Source: Gammaproteobacteria bacterium (GTDB lineage: Bacteria > Pseudomonadota > Gammaproteobacteria > Steroidobacterales > UBA11654). From it: 12,496 nucleotides of DNA. The notes under the pieces were generated by a model. It worked only from the letters and a program-made list of their open reading frames with translations, was not told where the DNA came from and searched no databases. The stretch spans positions 1 to 12,496 of the forward strand of contig DTSX01000029.1 of assembly GCA_012965065.1 (NCBI GenBank). Reading direction: 5' to 3'. Each line of letters begins with the position of its first letter. The stretch's first letter is position 1. The translations under genes were made by a program, and so were the position numbers. This document shows, piece after piece, positions 6,186-12,496 of this stretch.

Positions 6186-7112
6186 TTAGTTTAAAAATTG
6201 AGACACTCTGCCTTCAATATCGACCTCAGATTTCCGGTGCAAAGGATCAACAACCAAACTATCTGTATCAGACCGAAGCCATGTAAGCTGTCTTTTTGCC
6301 AGCCTTCTTGTCGCCACAACAGCTTTGGCCCTGGCCTCATCAAGGCTGCACTTGTTTTCAATGAATTCACAAATTTGTTTGTAGCCTACAGACTTCATTG
6401 AGTTGTGGGACGAAGTCAGAGAGTTTTTAGACAAGAGATGCCCTACTTCGGAAACTAAACCCTGATCCAGCATTGCATCAAAACGATTCTCAATACGCTT
6501 GTAGAGAATATCCCTTTTACTTGGAACTAAGGACAAATTAAGCCGTTGATAATCGATTGGTTGTTTATGCTCACCATGGAAACTGGAAATTGGCTTGCCT
6601 GTAATTCGGTGGACTTCTAGGGCTCGTTGGATTCTTTGTTTATCTGAGGGATCTATTTTTTTTGCAGCAGTGGGGTCAATCCTTTGAAGTTCCTGATGCA
6701 ATTTTGCCCAGCCATTTGCTGCTGCCTCGGAATCTATTTGCTTTCTAACCGTGGGATTGGCACTTGGTAATTGTGAGATTCCTCGCTCTAGGACTCTAAA
6801 GTACATCATGGTGCCACCAACCAAAAAAGGTATCTTGCCCTTTCTAATGATCGATTGAATCACCTGTTGTACATCTTGATAGAACTCTCCTGCGGAATAA
6901 TTTTCGGTAGGTTCGCAAACATCGATCAAATGATGAGGACACAATTTTAACTCCTCAGAAGTGGGCTTTGCCGAACCTATATCTAAGCCTTTGTAGACCA
7001 TAACGGAATCAACACTGATAATTTCCAGTGGATGGTTTTTAACCAATTTGGATGCGTGATCGGTCTTACCACATGCGGTTGGACCTTTGAGCATAATAAT
7101 TTTATTTTCCAT
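6186..7112 (-). CDS. miaA: tRNA dimethylallyltransferase MiaA
   Basis: Transfers the dimethylallyl group from DMAPP to N6 of A37 in tRNAs reading UNN codons, making i6A, which MiaB then thiolates. The P-loop GPTACGKT is at about residues 11-18, followed by IISVDSVMVYKGLDIGSAKP carrying the catalytic Asp, HHLIDVCEPTENYSAGEF, GGTMMYF, DKQRIQRALEV, MKSVGYKQ and the tRNA-binding ATRRLAKRQLTWLR. At 308 residues it has the family length (E. coli 316). The ATG at 7112 is preferred over the adjoining in-frame TTG at 7115; no strong Shine-Dalgarno site is seen. It sits 21 nt after the LLM oxidoreductase gene, where mutL is the usual upstream neighbour, and is followed directly by hflX. Confidence 0.97.
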   Translation of the reverse strand: MENKIIMLKGPTACGKTDHASKLVKNHPLEIISVDSVMVYKGLDIGSAKPTSEELKLCPHHLIDVCEPTENYSAGEFYQDVQQVIQSIIRKGKIPFLVGGTMMYFRVLERGISQLPSANPTVRKQIDSEAAANGWAKLHQELQRIDPTAAKKIDPSDKQRIQRALEVHRITGKPISSFHGEHKQPIDYQRLNLSLVPSKRDILYKRIENRFDAMLDQGLVSEVGHLLSKNSLTSSHNSMKSVGYKQICEFIENKCSLDEARAKAVVATRRLAKRQLTWLRSDTDSLVVDPLHRKSEVDIEGRVSQFLN

Positions 7113-7133
7113 CAAAAATCTGATTTACCCTGT

Positions 7134-8159
7134 TCATTGGGTAAATGCAGGCAAGACGTGTTCCCCTATAATTGTGAGCGCCTCCATTGGGTCGTCATGC
7201 AAGCGGAGTGAGAGCTGGGTCTGACCTGCTTCCTCAAATCTTTTAAACCTTTCTATTTCCTCATCCAGATCCTCCAAGCCACCGGTTGAAGTCAAGACTT
7301 CACACAATCTATTTGCCAGTTTCCCTGGGATGTTTTTGATGTTCCCTGAACGATCAAACCAAGCATCAACGAAGGACTGAAAATTATCTTCTACAAGCTT
7401 GCACTCCTGCGGGTTTAAATAGAGGCTCAAAAGCTCAGATTCTAGCTTTCTCGCTCGCCAAGCCAATTCGCGTCGAGATTCACGATAGGCTTCTTCTCGA
7501 TCACGCTTAATATGCCAAGCCCAGAAACTATTAATGTGAACATTTTGATCTGCTTTTACTCTTCTGCTAATACCTATTTTTATATTCTCAATCGCAGAAT
7601 CTATAATTTCAGGGGGCGTTGCACCGATGTAGACACCATCTGCAACTCGTCCCTCCATTCTCATCATCATATGTCTATAAGCGGTACCGTACACAATTGG
7701 TCTACTTGACTTCGCCCATGCGTAATCGCAAGGAAAATTGACACTGAATATTTCACCATGGTAAGGATCTTGCAACTGATTGTTGCAAGCTGCGAGAATA
7801 ATTTCAATGGACTCTCGAACTGCCAAAACTATTTTTTCAGGCACCTTTAAACCCATCGCGGTGATGTTTCCCTCCCCTGCACCAACAGCTATTTGCGCAC
7901 GGCCGTTGCTAAGCTCATTAAGGGTTAACAAGGCGTTGGCAATTTTTAAAGGATGCATTTCCAACGGGCTTACTGCCAAGGGTCCAAATTTCAGTTTACT
8001 GGTTGCTTCCGCTAATGGCGCCAAACTTAAGAAGCCATCCCAATGAGAAAAATAGTTGGAAGTCCAAAGAGCACGAATGCCATAATCTTCTGCGACAACC
8101 CCGAGCTCCTTTATTTCTGTGGGTGTTAAATCAGGCTCTAGTATGATGTCTATGTCCAT
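7134..8159 (-). CDS. LLM-family flavin/F420-dependent oxidoreductase, in the mutL position
   Basis: A 341-residue protein of the bacterial-luciferase-like (LLM) fold, a single TIM barrel. Family signs are the N-terminal AEDYGIRALWTSNYFSHWD (about 23-41), then LKFGPLAVSPLEMHPLKIAN (57-75), the hallmark LNELSNGRAQIAVGAGEGN (80-98), and GRVADGVYIGATP (170-182). It most resembles the branch with F420-dependent methylenetetrahydromethanopterin reductase-like enzymes, but FMN versus F420 and the substrate cannot be told from sequence alone. The ATG at 8159 is 15 nt after the amiB stop, and the stop is 21 nt before miaA, so it is embedded in the operon. Other gammaproteobacteria have mutL in this slot. 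Neighbours give no pathway clue. Base composition does not differ obviously from flanking genes. Confidence 0.88.
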   Translation of the reverse strand: MDIDIILEPDLTPTEIKELGVVAEDYGIRALWTSNYFSHWDGFLSLAPLAEATSKLKFGPLAVSPLEMHPLKIANALLTLNELSNGRAQIAVGAGEGNITAMGLKVPEKIVLAVRESIEIILAACNNQLQDPYHGEIFSVNFPCDYAWAKSSRPIVYGTAYRHMMMRMEGRVADGVYIGATPPEIIDSAIENIKIGISRRVKADQNVHINSFWAWHIKRDREEAYRESRRELAWRARKLESELLSLYLNPQECKLVEDNFQSFVDAWFDRSGNIKNIPGKLANRLCEVLTSTGGLEDLDEEIERFKRFEEAGQTQLSLRLHDDPMEALTIIGEHVLPAFTQ

Positions 8160-8174
8160 AAACTACTTTTCATT

Positions 8175-9305
8175 CTAATTTATCCTGACAATCCCTTTTC
8201 TGCTCTCAGCGGTATAGTGCTTGATTCCTTTAAGAATCGCTTCAGCTATTTTCTGCTGATTGTTTGGATTGATTAGAAATTTTTCATCTCCGGGATTTGA
8301 CAGGTAGCTTGTTTCAATCAAGATCGAAGCTATTTCATTGGATTTGAGAACCACAAAAGCCGCTCGCCTCACGCTTAATTTCCTCATCCTAGTAACTTTC
8401 TTAAGTTCTTTTATTACGGCGTCTCCAACCACTAAGCTTTGGTCAAATGCGGTCACCTCGTTTGCAGTTCCACCACTTAATTGAACAACAGCCTTTGAGT
8501 AGCGTTTTACATGGTACATTGCCGACCATTCACCATCTTTTGGAATTTTAGCAGCATCAGACAAAGCATAAACAGTGGCTCCACGAACCCTTGGGTCTCT
8601 AAAAGCATCGGCATGAATGGAGATAAATAGAACGGCTCCAGCTCTTTTTGCTTTATCAAGACGCTCGTTTAAAGATGCTTTCTGATCGCAAGATTTCTTA
8701 TTTTGGGGACATGGAAAATAATCGTCATCTCTGGTCAAAAAAGCATTCATATTTTCTTCAGCATTGATCAAACTTACTAAGCGCTTTGCAATTTTCAAGA
8801 CAAGGTGTTTTTCTTTAATATTTTTGCCAGCAGCACCTGGATCTTTTCCCCCATGCCCGGGATCTATGGCGATGACCATTTTTGACTGATTGATACTGCT
8901 CGTGGCAATTTTTTTACTGCCTTCGTACATGTTCTTCAGGTCAATAACCAATCTGAAATCCTGGTCGCTACTGGCTGGTATTGTCATTCCTTGATATAGG
9001 ACAATGTCTCTGGTTTCAACCACAACCCTTAATTTAGTTGGGTTGTTTTTTGCAACCCTAACATTGCTGATCAAGCCCTTGCCTTTGTGTGTGGATTCCA
9101 GTTTAGTGATTTTACTAGCCTTATATAAATCGATTACAACTCTGTTGGGTCGATTTAAGGTAAAAATTTTATACCTAGTCTGTTTGGATAAATCAAGAAC
9201 CAATCGAGTATCAGTATCGCTGGCACTAATTCTTATATTTTTTAAAATCGATTCGGCAGTCGATGCACTGGATGCAAAAGCAATCAGAGCCAAGCATAGA
9301 AACAA
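8175..9305 (-). CDS. amiB: N-acetylmuramoyl-L-alanine amidase (AMIN + Amidase_3), AmiB/AmiC type
   Basis: Periplasmic zinc amidase that removes stem peptides from septal peptidoglycan to let daughter cells separate. Domains: signal peptide core (FLCLALIAFASSASTA, residues 2-17), AMIN domain (about 19-125) and Amidase_3 catalytic domain (about 143-365). Zinc ligands are His151 in DPGHGG, Glu165 in NIKEKHL and His231 in SIHADA; the catalytic Glu331 is in IETSYLSNP. There is no C-terminal LysM domain, unlike E. coli AmiB. Oddities are a 13-residue insertion with Cys199 and Cys206 after DDDYF and an unusual stretch (about 254-275) where the family has a regulatory helix. The TTG at 9305 is the first conventional start, but the frame stays open upstream to 9359 and holds the basic residues expected before the signal core, so the true start is uncertain. 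Confidence 0.93.
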   Translation of the reverse strand: MFLCLALIAFASSASTAESILKNIRISASDTDTRLVLDLSKQTRYKIFTLNRPNRVVIDLYKASKITKLESTHKGKGLISNVRVAKNNPTKLRVVVETRDIVLYQGMTIPASSDQDFRLVIDLKNMYEGSKKIATSSINQSKMVIAIDPGHGGKDPGAAGKNIKEKHLVLKIAKRLVSLINAEENMNAFLTRDDDYFPCPQNKKSCDQKASLNERLDKAKRAGAVLFISIHADAFRDPRVRGATVYALSDAAKIPKDGEWSAMYHVKRYSKAVVQLSGGTANEVTAFDQSLVVGDAVIKELKKVTRMRKLSVRRAAFVVLKSNEIASILIETSYLSNPGDEKFLINPNNQQKIAEAILKGIKHYTAESRKGIVRIN

Positions 9306-9368
9306 TGAATAGGTTTTTCTGTTTTCGTTTATAGCCTTACCAAGTTTTATTTTTCTAAGCTAATAACT
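9306..9368 (-). promoter_or_regulatory. tsaE-amiB gap: open frame and weak -10
   Basis: This 63-nt gap is the longest in the minus-strand run. The amiB frame is open through it up to a TAG at 9360-9362. TATAAA at 9333-9328 resembles a -10, with a poor A-rich -35 (about 9351-9356); if used, transcription would start near 9321, 16 nt before the TTG. Whether the gap is leader, promoter or translated cannot be decided by eye. Confidence 0.25.
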
Positions 9369-9842
9369 TTACTTTAGCCAACAATTAAGAATATTTCCTA
9401 GTTTTTTAGAGTTGCAAGCTACATCTGGGATTCTTTGATTCGACAATTGGCCAAGAGAAAATATTATTTCCAAATCTGGAGGTAATATATCTGGTATACC
9501 TCTTTCCGGCCATTCAATGAGAAAGATAAATGGATTGGATGAGACTGGCTCCTCGTGCAACTCCAGTTCAATAATCTCTTTTCTGGTATCAATACGATAG
9601 AGATCAATGTGGTAGACATCGTAAACTCGTGTGTTGTATATTTCGATCAGTGTGTAGGTTGGGCTCGTTACATTCCCTAGAAAACCCATGCCATCAAGAA
9701 ATCCCTTAGCAAAAGTAGTCTTGCCAGAACCTAAATCACCTTTGAGATAAATAACAGAGGACTTCACTGGTGAGTTGCATAAACACTCGGCTAGCTTGAA
9801 ACCAAAATTCTTGGTTTCTGATTCACTCAATAACGGTTTCAT
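9369..9842 (-). CDS. tsaE: tRNA t6A37 biosynthesis ATPase TsaE
   Basis: P-loop ATPase that works with TsaB and TsaD (with threonylcarbamoyl-AMP made by TsaC) to install t6A at A37 of ANN-decoding tRNAs; the modification is essential in most bacteria. The Walker A GDLGSGKT is at residues 35-42, followed by VTSPTYTLIEIY (58-69), HIDLYRI (78-84) and LIEWPERG (108-115), where the conserved Trp is Trp111. At 157 residues it matches the family (E. coli 153). The ATG at 9842 overlaps the nnr TGA as ATGA and has no Shine-Dalgarno site, so it is probably translated by coupling to nnr, the same arrangement as in E. coli and Pseudomonas. Confidence 0.96.
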   Translation of the reverse strand: MKPLLSESETKNFGFKLAECLCNSPVKSSVIYLKGDLGSGKTTFAKGFLDGMGFLGNVTSPTYTLIEIYNTRVYDVYHIDLYRIDTRKEIIELELHEEPVSSNPFIFLIEWPERGIPDILPPDLEIIFSLGQLSNQRIPDVACNSKKLGNILNCWLK

Positions 9843-11326
9843 GGATTTAAGTGTTGCTTTAAATATTTGAATAAATCCGTAGCAATAAGCCCCCTTTCTC
9901 CATCTCCTGCAGCAAGATCACCGGCAGTAGCATGGGCATTTGCAGCAATTGCAGCAAGCAATTGGTGGTCAATATTTTCAAATTGACCCAGTAAACCAGC
10001 AACTATTCCGGTCAAAAGATCACCCATTCCAGCTGAGGCCATACCAGGATTACCGGTACGAACAAGGTAAGGTATCTGATTTGGGCCTCCTACCAAGGTA
10101 TTGTTCCCTTTTAAAACAATTGTCCCGCCATATTTCTTGACTAGCTTATCTAGTGAATCCAATCGTTGAGATTGAATTACTGGATTGATGACACCAAGCA
10201 ATTTCGCTGCTTCCCCTGGATGAGGCGTTAAAATCCAGTTCTCCCTTTTTCTGGGGTTTTGAGACAAAATATTTAGCGCGTCAGCATCTACAACAAGGGG
10301 TAAATCAGATTCGAGAACACGCTCAAGTAAATTTTTAGCCCAGTCACCTAAACCCAAACCTGGACCCACAGCGATCACCGTGGCTTTAGCTATCAAGTCA
10401 CCAATTTTATCTGGATTATCATCCAATGAGTGGCACATCACTTCGGGTCTGAGTTTTGTGACAATGGACACATTGCTTGCCCTAGTAGCCACACTTACTA
10501 AACCTGCACCAGACCTAAGGGCTGCTTCAGCAGCAATTCTAACTGCACCACCCATTCCATGATCACCACCAACCACAAGAACATGACCAAAACTTCCTTT
10601 GTGAGATGCAATGGGTCTTTTGGTTAAAACTGTTTTAGATAATTTTTCAGTGACAACAGCCATGGAAGGTTTTGCTGATTGGTAGCATTTCTCAGGTATA
10701 TTCAAATTAGAAAAAAATATTTCGCCAGAGCACTCAGGGCCTGAATTTAAAAACAATCCTTGCTTGTAGCCGACAAAGGTTGTTGTGACCTTTGCGGAAA
10801 TTGAATCCCCCATTTTCTCCCCAGTATTGGCATTTAAACCAGATGGGATGTCAAGAGCTAGAACAGGGATTGGCGAACGGTTAATCGCTTGGATGGATTC
10901 TAGAAAAATACCATCCACTGGTCGGTTCAAACCAATACCAAATATTGCATCAACAATTAAATCGGCAGAAAAATCAAGGTTCCTATCCCAAGGAATCAAT
11001 TGACCACCCATGTTCGTATATTCTTGATACGCTTGAAGGGCATTTCCTTTGAGTTTTTCCGGTGAAGACAAGGAAATAACATGAATTTTCTTTCCTTCAT
11101 TTAAAGCCCTGACAGCAAATAAATAACCATCACCAGCATTATTACCAAGGCCACAAAAAACAACAATTGAAGCAGTGTCAGGATAAAACTTAATCACTTT
11201 ATCGTAGGCGAAATCTGCAGCTTTCCTCATCAACACGAATCCTGGAATGGCTGATAGTTGCATTGCCATGTTGTCTATCTTAGAGACTTCTGCAGCTGGA
11301 TATACAAAATGGTCTGAAATCGTCAT
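9839..11326 (-). CDS. nnr: Bifunctional NAD(P)HX epimerase / ADP-dependent dehydratase Nnr
   Basis: Repairs hydrated NADH and NADPH: the N-terminal YjeF_N domain (about 1-215) epimerises R- and S-NAD(P)HX, and the C-terminal ribokinase-like domain (about 225-490) dehydrates the S form using ADP. Epimerase motifs are GLGNNAGDG (59-67), DAIFGIGLNRPVDG (126-139) and ALDIPSGLNANTG (157-169). Dehydratase motifs are KGSFGHVLVVGGDHGMGGA (243-261), VGPGLG (320-325), VVDADALN (345-352), LTPHPGEA (366-373), LKGNNT (405-410) and GNPGMASAGMGD (425-436). The 495-residue length is normal. The ATG at 11326 lacks a Shine-Dalgarno site, and a TATAAT ends 7 nt upstream, so the mRNA may be leaderless. First gene of the long run and divergent from queG, as in other gammaproteobacteria. 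Confidence 0.97.
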   Translation of the reverse strand: MTISDHFVYPAAEVSKIDNMAMQLSAIPGFVLMRKAADFAYDKVIKFYPDTASIVVFCGLGNNAGDGYLFAVRALNEGKKIHVISLSSPEKLKGNALQAYQEYTNMGGQLIPWDRNLDFSADLIVDAIFGIGLNRPVDGIFLESIQAINRSPIPVLALDIPSGLNANTGEKMGDSISAKVTTTFVGYKQGLFLNSGPECSGEIFFSNLNIPEKCYQSAKPSMAVVTEKLSKTVLTKRPIASHKGSFGHVLVVGGDHGMGGAVRIAAEAALRSGAGLVSVATRASNVSIVTKLRPEVMCHSLDDNPDKIGDLIAKATVIAVGPGLGLGDWAKNLLERVLESDLPLVVDADALNILSQNPRKRENWILTPHPGEAAKLLGVINPVIQSQRLDSLDKLVKKYGGTIVLKGNNTLVGGPNQIPYLVRTGNPGMASAGMGDLLTGIVAGLLGQFENIDHQLLAAIAANAHATAGDLAAGDGERGLIATDLFKYLKQHLNP

Positions 11327-11333
11327 ACTAATT

Positions 11334-11339
11334 ATTATA
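11334..11339 (-). promoter_or_regulatory. -10 element of nnr (leaderless start)
   Basis: A perfect TATAAT on the minus strand. The predicted transcription start is 11327 or 11326, the latter being the A of the nnr ATG. No convincing -35 is found (GAGAGT at a 17-nt spacer). It overlaps the queG -10 candidate on the other strand by four bases. It would drive the whole nnr-to-purA run. Confidence 0.5.
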
Positions 11340-11341
11340 CT
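11336..11341 (+). promoter_or_regulatory. Candidate -10 element of queG
   Basis: TATACT matches the -10 consensus at five of six positions. The predicted start is near 11348, giving a leader of about 31 nt that keeps the queG Shine-Dalgarno site. The -35 would fall inside nnr (about 11313-11318, TCTGAA) and is weak. Confidence 0.4.
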
Positions 11342-11378
11342 TCGCTTAACTGTAAAACTCTCTTAGGGAAAGAAAAGA

Positions 11379-12446
11379 ATGCAAGATCCAAGTGCGGTAA
11401 AAAAACTTATTCAAGGATGGTCAGAAGAACTTGGCTTCGATGGCATTGGGGTTGCAGGAATTGACATAAATGAGGACGAAAAACATTTAAACGAATGGCT
11501 CAAAAACAAATTTCATGGCTCTATGAATTACATGGAGAAACATGGATTAAAACGATCCCGTCCAGGTCAACTACTCCCTGGAACTATTAGGGTAATTTCA
11601 TTGAAAATACACTACTTTTCAAGAGATGCAAAAAAAGCTCAGAATTTATTAGAAAACGATGGAATTGGATACATTTCAAGTTATGCATTGGGGTTTGATT
11701 ATCACAAAACTATTAGAAATAAACTTAAAATTTTAATCGGTAAAATTAGGGAATTTTCAAAATTACAAGGGCAGAATTACTTTGTAGATACTGCACCGGT
11801 TTTGGAAAGAGCATTGGCAAGGAATGCAGGTTTGGGTTGGATCGGAAAAAACACAAACCTGATTGATAAATCCAATGGATCTTGGTTCTTTCTGGCTGAG
11901 GTATTTACCGATATTCCTTTGCCTCTTGACCGGCCCTCAAAAAATCATTGTGGCAGCTGCACAGCTTGCATCGATATTTGTCCAACTCAGGCAATTGTTG
12001 GACCTTATCAACTTGATGCAAGGAAATGTATTTCTTACTTAACCATAGAAAATAAAGAATCCATCCCTATTGCCATGAGAAAATCCATTGGCAATAGAAT
12101 TTTTGGTTGCGATGATTGCCAAACAATCTGTCCTTGGAACAAATTTGCAAAAAAAGTCAGTGAGCGAGATTTTTTACCTAAAACCAACCTCTTGGATCAA
12201 CCGTTGGAAAGGCTATTTCTTTGGTCTGAAATGGAATGGAAAAAAAATACACAAGGGACCGCTCTGCAAAGACCCGGTTACTCGGGTTGGCTTAGAAATA
12301 TTGCTGTGGCCCTGGGCAATGCTAAAACTACTGAACGTGTACTAAGTACACTAAAATCAAGGGCAAATGAAAAATCCGCTATGGTCAGAGAACATGTTGT
12401 ATGGGCCTTGGAACAGCATAAAGAAAAAATGAAATTGATAAGCTGA
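11379..12446 (+). CDS. queG: Epoxyqueuosine reductase QueG
   Basis: Cobalamin-dependent iron-sulfur enzyme that reduces epoxyqueuosine to queuosine at the wobble base of tRNAs with GUN anticodons. The N-terminal cobalamin-binding part includes YALGFDYHK (102-110) and VDTAPVLERALA (136-147) with the catalytic Asp137, then GLGWIGKNT (151-159). Cysteines for two [4Fe-4S] clusters are CGSCTACIDIC (Cys191, 194, 197, 201), Cys217 and CDDCQTIC (Cys244, 247, 251), followed by PWN. The C-terminal segment WLRNIAVALGNA and REHVVWALEQ is a short HEAT-like repeat for tRNA binding. Length 355 (E. coli 379). The ATG at 11379 has AGGGA 9 nt upstream (11365-11369). It implies that the cell can acquire or make cobalamin. 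The final 50 nt after the stop contain nothing I can identify. Confidence 0.97.
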   Translation: MQDPSAVKKLIQGWSEELGFDGIGVAGIDINEDEKHLNEWLKNKFHGSMNYMEKHGLKRSRPGQLLPGTIRVISLKIHYFSRDAKKAQNLLENDGIGYISSYALGFDYHKTIRNKLKILIGKIREFSKLQGQNYFVDTAPVLERALARNAGLGWIGKNTNLIDKSNGSWFFLAEVFTDIPLPLDRPSKNHCGSCTACIDICPTQAIVGPYQLDARKCISYLTIENKESIPIAMRKSIGNRIFGCDDCQTICPWNKFAKKVSERDFLPKTNLLDQPLERLFLWSEMEWKKNTQGTALQRPGYSGWLRNIAVALGNAKTTERVLSTLKSRANEKSAMVREHVVWALEQHKEKMKLIS

Positions 12447-12496
12447 TTGTTTCGAGTACCTATGGCAGTACGGTCGCAACAGAATTGAAAAAGTGC

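Noticed and set aside
12460..12496. Minus-strand frame ending in HFFNSVATVLP and a TAG at 12462-12460, possibly the tail of a gene beyond the window
   Set aside because: Only 12 codons are visible and no family can be recognised; it may equally be chance.
1..12496. CRISPR arrays, insertion sequences, phage or defence genes
   Set aside because: No direct repeat arrays, terminal inverted repeats or transposase/integrase-like proteins were seen on either strand.

Overview
The window is a chromosomal housekeeping segment, most likely from a low-to-moderate G+C gammaproteobacterium. The organism is not named by anything in the sequence; 'free-living, probably aquatic and somewhat streamlined' is an inference from short intergenic gaps, A+T-rich codons and missing neighbours. 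The gene order rpsF - rlmB - tRNA-Leu - purA - DUF2065 - hflC - hflK - hflX - miaA - amiB - tsaE - nnr - queG matches the well-known gammaproteobacterial block seen in Pseudomonas and, with changes, in E. coli.

Layout. From the left: the 5' part of rpsF (minus strand, cut by the window edge) with its own extended -10 promoter; rlmB (minus); an isolated tRNA-Leu(CAG) on the plus strand; then a long minus-strand run read from right to left as nnr, tsaE, amiB, an LLM-family flavin/F420 oxidoreductase, miaA, hflX, hflK, hflC, a DUF2065 membrane protein and purA. Gaps in this run are mostly 2 to 21 nt, with two ATGA start/stop overlaps (nnr/tsaE and hflK/hflC), so it looks like one operon of about 10 kb that ends in a small hairpin at the purA stop codon. 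queG is divergent from nnr on the plus strand. No gene-free stretch exceeds 150 nt.

How the genes work together. Many products act on RNA or the ribosome: RlmB (23S rRNA Gm2251), MiaA (i6A37 of tRNA), TsaE (t6A37), QueG (last step of queuosine), HflX (ribosome splitting), S6 and the tRNA itself. HflK/HflC form the membrane SPFH complex that restrains FtsH, AmiB splits septal peptidoglycan, Nnr repairs damaged NAD(P)H, and PurA commits IMP to AMP.

What stands out is what is absent or replaced. The usual hfq between miaA and hflX is gone (15 nt remain). The usual mutL between amiB and miaA is replaced by an LLM-family oxidoreductase gene. The usual rnr beside rlmB is also missing. Smaller points are an apparently leaderless nnr with a -10 overlapping the divergent queG -10, an amiB start codon that does not fit its signal peptide, a Cys-bearing insertion in the AmiB catalytic domain, and a tRNA gene without encoded CCA. 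I see no mobile element, CRISPR array, phage or defence locus, and no convincing undescribed multi-gene system.
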